Source: Edaphochlamys debaryana
Lineage: Eukaryota; Chlorophyta; Chlorophyceae; Chlamydomonadales
Assembly (NCBI GenBank): GCA_016858145.1
Contig: JAEHOE010000080.1
Coordinates: 186,001 to 250,000 of the forward strand
DNA: 64,000 bases
Reading direction: 5' to 3'
Positions 45,301 through 57,119 of this stretch are shown in pieces. The first letter of the stretch is position 1, and each line of letters opens with the position of its first letter. Position numbers and translations under genes: made by a program. The notes under the pieces are model-generated. The model was not told the DNA's origin. It searched no databases and saw only the letters and a program-made list of their open reading frames with translations.

Positions 45301-46309
45301 CTCCCCTACCCCCCCCCCTCCATCCACCTCCTGCTCGCCTCACTTGCCTCCCCCCCCCTCCCCCCCCCTGTCAGGTACATGGACGTGGTCCCCCTCCGCG
45401 CCGGCAAGCTGGAGGCGCTCAACCACGTGCGCCGCCACTTCGGCTTCTCGGTGGCTTCCACGGTGGCGTGCGGGGACAGCGGCAACGACATACTCATGCT
45501 CAGCGGTGGGGCGCCGGGGGATCGAGGGGAGGGGGAGGGTGCTCAACGGGTGGGGGTGGGTGGGTGGGGGAGCATCAAAGGGGGTGGCGGGCAGCAGGTG
45601 AAGGTGTGGGCTACCCCGTGATCGATGGACTCCTTGGCCCCTTCTCACAATCCCCTCCGATCACACCTCAACTGCAGGCGTGAGTCTAGCCCTCCTATCG
45701 TCCCCCTCCCAGCCAGATCCTTATCTACCCCGCCCCCCCCAGTCCCCTCACACACCTTCCCCCAAGCGCCCCCAACACCACAACAGGCTGCACGCACTCA
45801 GGCGCGACCCGGCCTTCGTAACCTTCCTTCACGCTCCCGTCCCTGCCAGCTCCCACCTCACACCATCCCGCCACACACCAACCCACATCGACCCACATCG
45901 ACCCACACCGACCCACATCGACCCACTTCGACCCACATCACCCCCCAGGCGAGAACCTGGCCATCGTGGTGGGCAACGCCCAGCCCGACCTGCGCACCTG
46001 GGCGCAGCAGCGCCAGGCCTCGGAGCCGCCGCTGCCCAGCGGCAAGCACCGCCTGCTCATGGTGGGGCCGGGGGGGGGGGGGGGCGAAGGGCCGGAGGAA
46101 GCGCGCGGCTAAGAGCGGGGAGTGGTGTGGGGTTGATGCCGGGTTTGGGGGTGGGGATATGCTAGGGGGGCGGGGGGAGTCCGGCACAGGCCGTGCCCTG
46201 GTACCGACACCTTGACACACCCATCCCTACCCCTTCCCTCCGCCCGCAGGCCACCAAGAAGGAGGCGCTGGGCATCCTGGAGGGCCTGGAGCACTTTGGC
46301 TTCAAGTGA
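42334..46309 (+). CDS. Sucrose-phosphatase-family HAD hydrolase with N-terminal CBM25-like domain (apparent frameshift in exon 1)
   Basis: Exons: 42334-42446, 42625-42757, 43130-43215, 43443-43558, 43688-43767, 44035-44144, 44463-44498, 44786-44839, 45045-45160, 45375-45505, 45949-46061, 46250-46309 (about 382 residues). The HAD motifs are intact: VSDLDGTMVGDD (Asp nucleophile), YNTGRS, HFRPPEEQNDHK and CGDSGNDILML, in the order of the sucrose-6-phosphate phosphatase family. That enzyme frees sucrose from sucrose-6-phosphate; other sugar phosphates are possible. Residues 1-120 (VRVFYRTGWDKAVVHG, FVVADAGKGQWDKPA, GGNY) resemble a CBM25/53 starch-binding fold, suggesting attachment to starch. 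In exon 1 the frame meets TGA right after KWSDFP. One extra base there would give Leu-Thr-Lys and a phase-0 junction at a GC donor (AAG|GCAAGC). Either an assembly error or a real lesion is possible. It converges with the METTL gene. Confidence 0.8.
45881..45940 (+). repeat. 10-bp tandem repeat ACCCACATCG, six units
   Basis: Six head-to-tail units, two with one substitution, sit in the intron before exon 11 of the phosphatase gene and end just before its acceptor, forming part of the pyrimidine-rich 3' end of the intron. Confidence 0.95.
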
Positions 46310-47107
46310 GGGCGCATGGGCGGTGGACACACCGAGGCGCTCCTACCGTAGTGAGGACCTACCGTGGAGGCAAGGAGGCGCAGGGCTGCGTTGTGCGGTG
46401 GTGGCGTGCAGGCGAGGAGTGAGGGCGTTCCAGAAGTCGAGGCGCGCGGAAGGGGCGGGAAGGTGTGGAGGTGGACCTCGGGGCCTGCGGCCCAGCGTTG
46501 GTGCGGAGAGCGTAAGGGGGCGGGGGGCGGTTGCGGGCGCCAAGGCTCTGTGATTGTGGCCGGCAGTCGAGTTAAGCGTGGGCTCGGACGTTCGGCTGTG
46601 GTGCGAGGTCGAGCGGTGGTGCGAGAAGGAGGACACAGCCTCGAGTGACGGTCGCACTTGAGGTCTCGCTCGGTGGTCGGGCGGGCTGGGCGCAAACAGG
46701 GAGAGTGGCAACGGTGATGCCCCATGCGGCAGTGTTACAGGTCGGCAGCGCACCGCTCACTGCTGCAGCCGATGGTTCGACTTGTCCTTGCGTTTGCGAA
46801 AGGCAGGGGCCAACGACGCTTAGCCCAGCGATTACGTTTGTCCGATGCTGCTTGGGTGAGCTGCAAGCCCAGACACAGAGACACTATCACAGCTGTCAGC
46901 CGCAGCTCAGCGGCCCCAACCGCCCAGCCCTCCGCACCCCTCTCGCGCTCTCTCAGACACTCCACACCTCCTCAGCAGTCATCAACACCCCCCCGCGCGG
47001 AGCGGTCAGCCGGTCCATAAGCCGACAGCGCAGAGGCTTGTGACTATTGCGGCGTGGATAGTTTCACGCCAGCGGAGGGCATAGTTGCCCGCTACACCCA
47101 GCCATAC
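46310..47107. other. Overlapping 3' UTR region of convergent genes
   Basis: This lies between the stops of the plus-strand phosphatase and the minus-strand methyltransferase. The minus-strand signal is at 46735-46739. I see no plus-strand TGTAA, so the phosphatase 3' end is undefined. Confidence 0.5.
46735..46739 (-). terminator. TGTAA polyadenylation signal of the METTL fusion gene
   Basis: TTACA on the plus strand reads TGTAA on the minus strand, 369 bases past the stop of the minus-strand gene. Confidence 0.6.
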
Positions 47108-48466
47108 TCAGCCGCCGGCACAGCGAACATCCAGCAGCACGTGCTGCGGCCCGACACCCGGCCGCCGCCTGAAGACCATGGCGGCGCACCCCACCGCCGC
47201 CGCCGCCGCCGCGTCCACCCCGTGTGCCTCCTCCAGCTGCTCCGGCGCCAGCAGCTCCCAGCCACACATACCCGCCAGCGCCGCCAGCCCCAGCCCATGC
47301 GCCGCCGCCCACTCCCCCGGGAACGCCAGCAGCAGCAGCCGCCCCGCCTGAGGCCCCGCGCAAGCCGCCACGTGATCGCCGCCGCTGCCGGCGGCTGCGG
47401 CCCTGGAGGCGGGTCCCCCGGCGCTCGGGTGGAGGAGCTGTGCGGCCACGTCGAAGAGAGCGCGGGCGGCCTGCACGGGCGCATCCGCCGACGCACCGGG
47501 CGCACCAGCCGACGTCGTGACGCCCGCGAGCGGATCGACGCCGTAAACGATGTCGTACCCGCCGGGGTGCATCTGCAGCACGTCTCGGAGCTGCCGCACA
47601 GGCCCGGACACGTACGTGTACCCCGCGGCGCCGGTGGCGGCGCCCGCCGCCGCCGCCGAGGCGGCGCCCATGCCCAGCCAGTCCAACGGCGCGAGCCGAA
47701 GGCGCTCGATCACGATACGGCTGGAGTTGCGGCGGAGGTCCGCCGCCGCCGCCGCCAGCCCGTCGCGGCCGCCGTCCGTAACCACGATGCGTCGGGCGGC
47801 GGCGCGTACGGCAACCATGGCGGGCAGCACGCCGGCGGCGGCTGTGGTGATGGGTGCGGAGGTGGAGGGGGTGGCGGGTCCGAGCTGGAGCGCACAACGG
47901 CCCGCGAGCAACCGTGGGGACGCCAGGAAGAGGCGAGCCAGGGCAAGGGAAGCCGCGGGCAGGTGGGGGGAGCCTGCGCGGAGGGAAAGGTTGGGGACTC
48001 GATGAGGCACAGACAGGTTGGAAGGCGAGACGAGGCGGTGGCAAAGCTGGGACCCTGGTGCCGGCCTCACCTGTTTCAGGCGAAAGCCCGCACAGGCACC
48101 GGAAGCTGACGCTAGGGCCCACGGGCACCTCCACCTCAACGGTCGATGCCGTACCAACCGCCACGGTTGGCGCCGCCGCCACTGCTGCGGGTGCAGGCGC
48201 CGGCTTGGCCGCCGCCGCTCCGAACGCCGCCGGCACCGCCGCCAGCCGCGCCGCCGCCACCTCAGCCACGTCCGCCAGGCGCACACGGGACAGCGCCGCG
48301 CCCGTTGCCGCCACCTCGGCCGCCACCTGCGACCGGGGAAGCACGCGGCCCAGTCTGACTTGCGCTTGCGCTTACGGTCGCATCCACACAAGCAATTACC
48401 CATGTTTGACAGATGCCGCTCTGTTCTCCAGCCCACACCCTCCTCCCCCACCCGGTCCAGGGTCCT

Positions 48467-48501
<35 letters not shown>

Positions 48502-51500
48502 TGCACGCACCTCGGAGCTGTCCCGGCCGATGGTGGCAAAGAACTCCGCCTGGGGCCGGGAGCAAGCCAGCAGTTCTCAATGCGACGCCCCTCTCCTCTG
48601 CCCTCCACTACAGCAAGACACCGCAAGTAGCTCCCATGCAGACGCGGAAGGGCCTGAGTCGCACGGCTGCGCCCCGGCCTCCAGCCTGAGCTTGCACCGG
48701 CCCCCACACCTGCCCGCCCGCCCGACCCACCTCCAGCTCCTGCTCCAGCGACCTCAGCGCCCCAGCGGCCGCGACCTCTGCGGCGGCGGCAGCCGCGTCC
48801 ACCGCGCCAGCGTCACCGCCCTCGGCGCCCGGTGACCGCTGCCTCCGCCGGCCCTGACCGCTTCCTGCCCCGCTGCCGCCACCGCCACCGCCGCCGCCGC
48901 TGGCCTCCCAGTCCATGCCGGCCTCGCCTCCGTCACCGCCGCCCGTGCTCGCCGCCGCCAGCCGCGAGGCGTGCAGCGGACCCGAGTGGTGGCCCCCGCT
49001 CGATGGCGCGTGGGCGCTGCCGAAGGGTGCGTGCCCGCCGTGGCCCCCCGAGTGGGCGTGCGGTGCGTGCGATGCGTGACGTGGCGACGGCGACAGCTCC
49101 GCCGCCAGGTCGTCCGCGGAGTCCAGGGTGTCGGGCAGCAGCGCTCGGCCGCTGGGCAGACCTGGCAATCGGGACAGACAGAGGCACGTACACAGTTAAT
49201 CTCCAACGGGGAGAGCGGGAATATGAGCAAGAGGGGCAGTGGAGCCCGGCCCTGGGCCTGCGGTGCAGCCGGTTGGACCCACCTGGGCCTGCCGCGAGGT
49301 GCGATGCCAACCGCCCCGCCGCCCCCGTGAGCCACGTGCTACCGCCGCCCAGCAGCCCGGGCGACCCCGTCAGCTCAGCGGCGGGCCCTGCACCCGTCGC
49401 CGGCTGCGGGGGAGAGGTGCGCACGCGGGGGGGCGGCGGCGTGCCAAAGCCAGGCAGGGGAGCCGCAGCTGGGGCCGGCGCGCCGGGCTGCGGCTGCGGC
49501 GGGGCTAGGTCGTGGGGTAAGGGCAGCGACTCCCGCAGCACAGCCTCCGCCGCGTCCATGTCAACGTCGCCGCTAACTGTCGCGGAACAGCTGGCGGCGG
49601 TTGGCGGTTGGGCGGTGTACGACGGCGCGTGGCTGGCGTCGTGCACGGGCGGCGGCTGGGCCAGCAGCTCCCGCAGGGGCAGGGGCGGCGGCCGGGGCTC
49701 CTTGAGCGTGAAGGTCGCCTGCAAGTACACCAGGCAAGGACGACACAGCCCGTTACTGCCGAGGCCGCAAGCTTTGGTGCGCATGTGGCCTCTTTTGGCG
49801 CGCGGCCCTGACCCGAAACCGACACTCCTAACCTCAGCACTGCTCCCTCCCTGCCCACGGCCCAACATCGCCCGCAGCTCCGCTCCCCATCCCTTCCCCG
49901 CTGCCTCCCGCCACTCCCCTCCCCCCCACCTCCCCCCCCCATCCCGGCCCCCTGCCCGCCTGCAGCCAGCGCCGGTCCATGGCGATGTCCCGCTTGTGGT
50001 TGACCACGGTGCGCTCGTGCAGCGCCAGGGAGTCACAGACGAAGCCCGCGGACGCAAACAGGGCCACCACCTCGTCCTGCAGGGGGGGCGGCGGGGGGTG
50101 GGGGGGGCGGGGGGCGGAGCAACGGGTCTCGTGCGGCGGGGCGTGGTGGCACAAGGTCAAGGCCAGGCGCGCAGGAGGGACAGCCCCGGCTGGCGGGCAG
50201 CAGCGGCAGCCGCTGCCCAAGCTTGTCCCAAGATGCCCCTCGAGGCAGCTGGCTCCAACGTGCTGCCACCCCCGGTACCCTCCCTGCTCTCCCGCTTCCG
50301 CCGGCTGCTCGCCCCCTCCCTTCACTCGCTCACCTGCCCAAAGTAGTAGCAGCGCGTGCCGTCCCCCCGCACGTAGAAGTTGGGGCCCAGCCGCTTAGGC
50401 CGGTCCCCACCTGCCAGGCGCTCCTGCACGAGATTGCCATCAACGCCAGCCACGTCGTAAGCGCGGCGCGGACATCAAGACACCCTTGCGAACTCTCAGG
50501 CCTCGGCATCCTCATTTCCGGCCTCTACCTTCCTAGTTGATCGCCGCTCTACCCTCCGCCCGCGCACATCAAGCACCCGTGTGGATACCCAGGCCTCGGC
50601 GTTTGCACTTCGACTGTCCTCCGCGCGCGTTGCGCAGATCCCCCCCCTTTACGCTTCCCCATGTCCCTTCAGCTACCCCCCGGCCGCACCTGCGCCAGGT
50701 CCCCCTCCGCGTAGTCCCTGAACAGCAGCCGGCCGCTGCCGGGGCGCAGGCAGCGAGCCACGTTGTGGACGGCCTGCGGGGTAGAACCGGCGGAGGAGCT
50801 GGGTCAGCTCGGTTTCTCAGCGATACCCGCGTCCGCAGACCTTCCCTCTAGTCCGATCCGCCGCGAGAGTTTCAACACCCCTGCTCACCGCCGCCATGCG
50901 CTGGGGGTGGATGGCCGACAGCACGAACACCATGGTCGCCAGATCGCAGCTGTGGGCCGGACCCGCGGTGGTGATGGGGCAAGTGGTGGGCGAGCGCCGC
51001 CGGGTGCGGTGGCTTCTGTTGCAACAGCAGCATGTCTGACCAGCGGCAGCAACTCCCGGAGCTCACCCGCCCTCAGGCACGCCGCAGCCGCCCTCCTCGG
51101 ATGGCGCCGCCAGGAGGTCCTTAGTGATGTCTGCCACGAAGGCCTGTACGGCGCCCCCTGCGGCGCCGTACGCAGGGTTCTGCCGTACAAGCTCGATGGC
51201 GGACGGCGCAAAGTCGCAGCAGAAGATGCGGAGGGACGGGTTGGTCTGCAGGAGGGGAAGCGATGCAACCGGGTGCCTCAACACGGTACACATTTGAAGG
51301 CCGCAGCCCCCACCGTTCAGCATTCATCGCTGGTGCCAGAAGAATGCTATGCCGGGAGAGCCTGTCTGGCCCAAAGCGCGGCCCGCATGACTCGGCCCAG
51401 AACCTACCCCTTCCCCTGCCCTCTGCCCCCCTGGCCGTCACGTGCATGTACACACCTCGTACAAAGGGAAGACCGTGTTGCCCACTCCGCAGCCGACCTC

Positions 51501-51939
51501 CAGCAGCGTGGCTGGGCCCGCGGCCACATCCGGGAACTCTGCAGGTGCAAGCCGAAGGGATGCAATTGCGTGAAGCCAATCCAGGGCAAGCACAACAGCA
51601 CCAGGACCCAGGCACGCATGACCCTTGCCCTGCCCCGGTGTGCCCCGCCACACCCTTGTGCAGGTAGTGGCGGTCCTTGAAGAACTTGTTGGTGTTGCGC
51701 CTGTAGAAGAGGTCCCAGTAGCGGCCTGCCTGGGCCTCGTATCGGTCTGGTGAGCGCCGGGGGTGAGCGGGGGCAGGGTGGGTGGGCGCCGGGGACAAAA
51801 AGCAGTGCTGCGGGCCCCCCATCCCCCTACGCTAACTGTTTGCAGCCGCTCCCGACCACGTCCATGGCTGTATATACGGCTCACCACGCACAGCGGCGGG
51901 CACATCGGCCAATTCCTCGGGAAGCAGCTTCAGCGCCAT
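47108..51939 (-). CDS. METTL2/6/8-type tRNA m3C methyltransferase fused to a second methyltransferase-like domain
   Basis: Thirteen minus-strand exons join in frame to 929 residues: 51939-51885, 51746-51654, 51538-51456, 51245-51067, 50949-50889, 50773-50690, 50423-50334, 50076-49960 (or 49930), 49718-49283, 49161-48731, 48549-48511, 48326-48071, 47973-47108. Residues 17-254 are a METTL2/6/8 (Trm140) domain: YWDLFYRRNTNKFFKDRHYL, LLEVGCGVGNT (SAM motif I), FVLSAIHP, LLFRDYAEGDLAQ, YVRGDGTRCYYF. This family makes 3-methylcytidine in tRNA anticodon loops. A disordered linker (255-555) precedes a C-terminal methyltransferase-16-like domain (556-929) with IVVTDGG and YDIVYGVDPLAG, but its motif I reads LQLGPATPSTS with no Gly-x-Gly. 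The same order is known in plant homologues such as Arabidopsis At2g26200. The start ATG follows a 5' UTR divergent from the 52.5 kb gene. Confidence 0.88.
48466..48510 (+). repeat. GCAC tetranucleotide microsatellite at a splice donor
   Basis: About eleven GCAC units (one GCAT variant) abut exon 11 of the minus-strand METTL gene. Read on the minus strand, the GTGC run supplies the GT donor at 48510 and many further GTs. Confidence 0.9.
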
Positions 51940-52511
51940 CTTCTTTGTGATTGACGGGTAGACGTCGACTTGTTGCGGGTTGAAGGGGCTACTAACGCGG
52001 TCTGGTCGCGGGGCGCCGCCCGGGCAACATCCGTATCGTTGACTTGCAGTCGAGCCCAAGTCGCTGTCCGTGTTGCGATATATGACGAAGTCACGTTAAA
52101 GCATGTATGTGTGAGCGACGAGGGCGACACCGACCTGCATGTAGTCCCGCCCCCTCGGACCCCGCCGATTCCCCGCCGACCCCCGCCGGCCTAGGAACGT
52201 TTTCCGGGGCAGGCTACCAACCCCTCGCTACCCCGCTGCTCTCTCCCGGCTATTTGCGTGATTGTGGAGTCTTGATGGGTGTATGGGACCAAGTTCCGCA
52301 GCGCAACGGGGCCATGCGGTCAATCTCGCTACATCGCGGGCCTCAACACCGGCCGCACGTAACTTAGCGCAAACATCAAGCGTGCGTTTGCTAATCACGC
52401 TTACTAGGCCGCCGCGGACGTGGCCGCGCGCGCGAGGTTCACTCCTCAAAATGCGTAGTTTCGAGGCAGGCGGGTCGCTAGGAGGACGAAGACGCTAGTA
52501 GCATTTCACTT
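51940..52511. promoter_or_regulatory. Divergent promoter region between METTL gene and SANT-like gene
   Basis: These 572 bp separate two start codons on opposite strands, so both 5' UTRs and promoters lie here. Individual elements cannot be named. Sharing of control is inferred from spacing. Confidence 0.4.
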
Positions 52512-55500
52512 ATGGCTCAGCCAGCGCAGATGCCGAGGCTGCCGCTTCCAGGGCAGGGCACCTGCGCAGCAGAGCCTCCCGCTTACCAAGACCTCGCGGG
52601 CCTCTTCCTGTCTGCTGCTACGGCGCTGGGCCCGGGAGTCCTCGGTGCTGGAGACGTGGCTCAGGGCGCTGCTCTGCCCGGGCTGCCCCTGCCGACTCAC
52701 CTTCTACACGCCCCCGGCCATGGCGTGCTGCCAGCGACCATGCTCCCGGCGCCGGGCCTGCCCCTACCAGGGACCTCGCGGGCGGGGAAAGCCGGCAAAG
52801 GAGCGGCTGGGAAAGCCAAGGCTGGAGGGCTGCCACCTGTCACGGACCCGGCCGCGTTCGCTCTGCTACCGGCGCAAGCCTTCGAGGCCTTTGCCGCCGC
52901 GGGCATCCCGACAGACCCCGTCGCTGCCGCGGCCCTAGCAGCTGCCGCTGCGGCCGCAGCGGCAGCCGCTGCTGCCCAGCATCAGGGCCCGGGCCAGGCC
53001 AACCTGGCGCAGGCGCTGGAGCTCGCTGGGGGCGGCTCTGCTGCTGCCGCGGCCGCCGCAGCGGCGGCCGCGGCTGCGGCCGCAGCCGCCAGCTGCAGCG
53101 CTGCGGCGCAGGGGGGTGATGGGTCGCCCTCAAACTCCCGGAAACGGCGGCGGGAGACGGTCGCGCAGAACGAGGTGGCGGGGCTGGTGTGGACGGAGTC
53201 GAGGGTGCAGGTGGTGTTCGAGACGGTGAGGGCCAACCTCAACGCCAACCGGAAGCCCGACTACCCGGCCCTCATCCGCGCGCTCGGTAGGTCCTTGGCC
53301 GTCAGGGCTACCAGCTCCCTGTGCAAACCACAACGCACCCCTCGGCTAAGAACGTCGGATTGATGTGGGTCGCGGCTGCCTCCTGTGCCCTTGTCGCCTG
53401 CCGGCCCTCACCCGTTGCCGGTGGCGCTCCCACCCACCCCCCGTCGCCCCGCCCCGCCCCTTGCCGGTCCCCTCCGCCCAGGCTGGTCCCACGTGCCCGA
53501 CCAGCAGCGGGTGGTGCTCAAGCTGCGGAACAAGTACAGCGCCATGCGCCGCATCGTGGAGAGCGGGGCGTCCTACGAGGAGCGCATCGCGCCCAAGGTC
53601 GGGGGCGGGAGCAGGGGCTGGGGCAGGGGAGGAGCCGCGGGGGCAGCGGCGGGTGCTTGGCGCCACTGGGTGGTGTCGTGGGCGGATGACAAGGCTGGAG
53701 AGGCGAAGGGGCTTGCGGGGAGGATGCGGGGGCTTGCCGGGAAGGATCAATGGCAGGAGGTGCAGGAACAGTCGCTGAGCGGCTCGCGGTGTATCATCAC
53801 CGGTGTGCCCCGCAGGTGGACTACCCCTACCCCCTGGTGCGCAAAGTTAAGGAGGTGCTCAAGTGCTTCCCGGACTGCGCGGTGGGTAAAGCGCAGCTGG
53901 TGCCCGCGTTTCTCACACCGGCAGTGCACCCGCATCGTGCAACTCCCTGCAGCCTTCAGCATCGCACCCCCTGCGCCCCTGACGACCGCGCGCCTGCCGT
54001 TCCGCCTGCAACCGTGGCGCCCGCAGGCTACGATCAAGGAGGTGTGGGAGGCCATGGAGGCGGACCCCTTCTACGGCCCCTACCTGGACCGCCGCCCGCA
54101 GACCACGGACGGCAGGCGCCTCACGCGCTGGCAGAAGCAGGTGGGGGCCGCAGCCATGTCCCTGCGCGCGGGTCCCTCGAGTCCGTTTGAGGTGTTTCTG
54201 TTGCCATTGAGGTTGATGCCGTGTTGGGATGGCCCGTGGAAACCCTGCTGTGTCATGCCCGCCTGCCCCCAGGTGAGCCGCATCCTGACCTCCCGCGTGC
54301 GCTTCGGCTTCATCAACACCAACGCCAAGAAGGACGGGCACTTTGTGTACAAGTACGACGCGAGCCAGGACCAGACCAGCAAGAAGGTACGCCGCCGAGG
54401 CAAAAGGCTCGGTGGTGCTTTTTCAAACTAGGCTGGCTTTGAAGCCGATGCCTTGGGACGGTGCCGTGGCAATAGACTTGGGGAAAAGCGCTCAAGCTGC
54501 TGGGCGGCTTAGCCTCTCCGGGTTCAATGTCTGTGCATAACCAGGCTCACTAGACAAGAAGCCAGAACTAATCTCCGTATGCGCCCGCAGGCCCGACTCA
54601 AGTTCGACCTAGCGCCCGGGCAGGCATTGCCGCTGGCTGGTGGAGGCGCGGGTGAAGATGGCATGGGCGACGACGAGGAGGACGAGGAGGAGGACGACGG
54701 GGGCGAGGAGGACGACGGGGACGCTGACGGAGACGACGGCGGGGGCGCAGCAGCTGGAGCGGGAGGAGGGGGCGGTGGCGCCGTGCGAGGCGACATGGGC
54801 CAGGCGTTGGCGGCAGCAGCGGGCGGGGCAGGGGGTGGGGCCGCCGGCGGGAAACGCGGCGGCGGAAAGCGCGGCGGCAGCAATGCAGGGATCCGTGCGG
54901 TCACGCTACCGCCCGGAGCGCTGGAGGTGGGGGTCGACCCCAACAAAACCGCGAAAGCCCGCCCTCACCGGCCCTTCCGGCCCGCCCCAGCAGTGCTGCA
55001 GGGCGGCTCTGGCATACATCCGTACGGCCCACAGCATGCGCACCACGCTGCCGCCGCGGCGGCGGCTGCAGCTGCCGCCGCCGCGACCGGCCACGCCATG
55101 CCGCCCAACCTCCATCTCATGGTGGGGCAGGCGCTGGCGGCGGCGGCTGCAAGCCAGATCGGCGGGCTGTCCATGCACGGCATGATGCCCTTCACGCAGC
55201 CCCTGACCGACGGCGCCGCGGCGGCGGGCTCCCTGCCGCTGCCCCTTCCGGGCACCGCGCAGGCGGCCGAGGGCGGCGCAGCGATGCCCCTCAACGACGC
55301 AGCCTTCCTGGCGGCCCTCGCGCTCAACCCGCAGCTGGCGGCGACCCTGGCGGCGGCGTTCGCCGCGGACCCCAGCGGGGTGGCGAACCAAATGGCGGCG
55401 GCGGCGGCGGCAGCGGCGGCCGCCGCGGTTTCGGAGGAGGACAAGCGGCGGAATGAGGGCAGCGGCGCTGTTGCGCCAGGCCCGCAGGCCCCGGACACGC

Positions 55501-57119
55501 TGGCCGCGCAGCCACAGGCGGCGCCGGCGGCGCCCCCTGCGCCTACGATGCCGCAGGCCGGTGACGCAGAGGACCCCGCAGTGGCAGCTGCCGCCGCCGC
55601 TGCGGCGGCTGCCGCCGCCGGCCAGGCAGAGCTGGAGGCAGAGAACGTCGCGGCCGCCGCCGCCGCCGCTGCGGCAGCGGCCATGGCTGCGGTGGGGCTG
55701 CCCTGCACGCCCGGTCTGCTCGAGGCGCTCAGCAGCGGCGGCCCGCTCTCGGCGGCAGCGTTCCACGAGGCTGCCATGCACTTTGCGGCGCTGGAGGCTC
55801 AGCACACACCGCAGCAGGAGGACGCCGCGCAGCACGCAGCGCACACCCATCTTGCGCCAAACATGCCCCCGGGCATGGAGCCCGGCCTGGCACCGCCGCC
55901 ACCCGCCGCCGCTGCCGGGCCACTGCTTGACGGCGCCGGCCTGCCGACGAGGCCCGGGCCGGCGGCCGCCCCGCCGGCGGCAGCGGCAGCTCCCTACGGG
56001 CTGAGCAGCAGCCATATGCAGCCCCGCCCGCAGCCGCTCCCGATGCCTCACACCCACGCCCACCCTGCCGGCGGCCACCCGCCGCCGCACTCGCACCCGC
56101 ACCCGCACGCACAGCTGCCAAGCGACCACCTCCAGCCCCGGGTCCAGCAGGGCCCTCCGGGCCACACAACCGAGCCCCACGGCCACCATCCCTCCCACGC
56201 GCCTCAGCACCACCACCCGCCTCACCCTGGGGAAGCAGGGCATACCCTGCCACCGCCGCAGCCCCAGTACGGACCTCCGGTGCACAGCATGCCGCATCCA
56301 ATGCAGCCGCTGCCCCAGCCCTTGCCAAGCAGCAGGGGCGCCGCTGGGCCCGGCATGAGCGACGGTGGCGCGGCGGCGGCAGCCGCCGCGGCAGCGGCCG
56401 CCGTCGCAGCAGCGTCTCACAGCGTCGGCGGACCGACCACGGCAGCGGAGGCGGGCCAGGCGGGGCCGGACGTTGGCGGCGGCGAGGGCGACGACGGCAT
56501 GGCTGCGGCGGCCGCGGCCGCGGCGGCAGCAGCGGCGGAGCAGCTCTTGCACCTGCAGACTCTGGGGCTTGACGCATACCTGGCAGCTTCCCAGCAGCTT
56601 CTCCATCAGTACGCGATGCACCACCACTTGCCTAACGGGCAACCCGGGGAGCTGCCCGCATACGCCACAGCGCCGGCCCACGCTGCTCATGTCCAGCCGC
56701 ATGGGGCCGAGACCGGGGCAGCGACCTACATGCCTACCTCTGCGGAGCCTGCACCCCATGGCCTGCCTCCTCCACACCAAGCCCACCCGCACCCTGGAGC
56801 CCACCAGGGCTTGCCGCCGCCTGCGGTGCCCGCCCACACCGCCCACGCGATGCCTCACGGCTTGCAGCCCCACCTCCCGCCGCAGCACCACCATCACCAC
56901 CACCACCACCACCCGCACCACCATGCCCATCAACCTCAGCAGCAACAGCAGCAGCCGGTGATGGCAGGGCCTGACCCGTGCGGTGCAGCGGTTGACTCTG
57001 GAGCGCTGGGGAGCGGGCTCCTGGGGCCGCTGCTGAGTCTTGGGCCCCTGCTGGGGCTGGGATCGCTGGGGCCACACGTGTATGCGGCCTCTGGTGGGTT
57101 GGAGGATGCAGGCGCGTAG
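52512..57119 (+). CDS. Ala/His/Gln-rich putative DNA-binding regulator with SANT/trihelix-like core
   Basis: Exons 52512-53286, 53482-53597, 53816-53881, 54027-54140, 54273-54386 and 54591-57119 join in frame to 1237 residues. After an Ala-rich N-terminus comes a basic Arg-Lys-Arg-Arg-Arg patch (nuclear-signal-like). A conserved-looking core of about 180 residues follows: VWTESRVQVVFETVRANLNA, GGWSHVPDQQRVVLKLRNKY, then VWEAMEADPFYGPY and VRFGFINTNAKKDGHFVYKY. The Trp-Thr-Glu start and Asn-Lys-Tyr end of the first helices recall Myb/SANT or trihelix DNA-binding folds, and the second block could be a winged helix. The last exon is one 2.5-kb low-complexity stretch of acidic, poly-Ala, Pro/His and Gln-rich sequence with a nine-His run (about 56886). 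A nuclear transcription role is inferred; the family is not certain. Confidence 0.78.

Noticed and set aside
48832..50346. 504-codon plus-strand open frame
   Set aside because: It runs antisense through several exons and introns of the METTL fusion gene, whose exons show clear conserved motifs.
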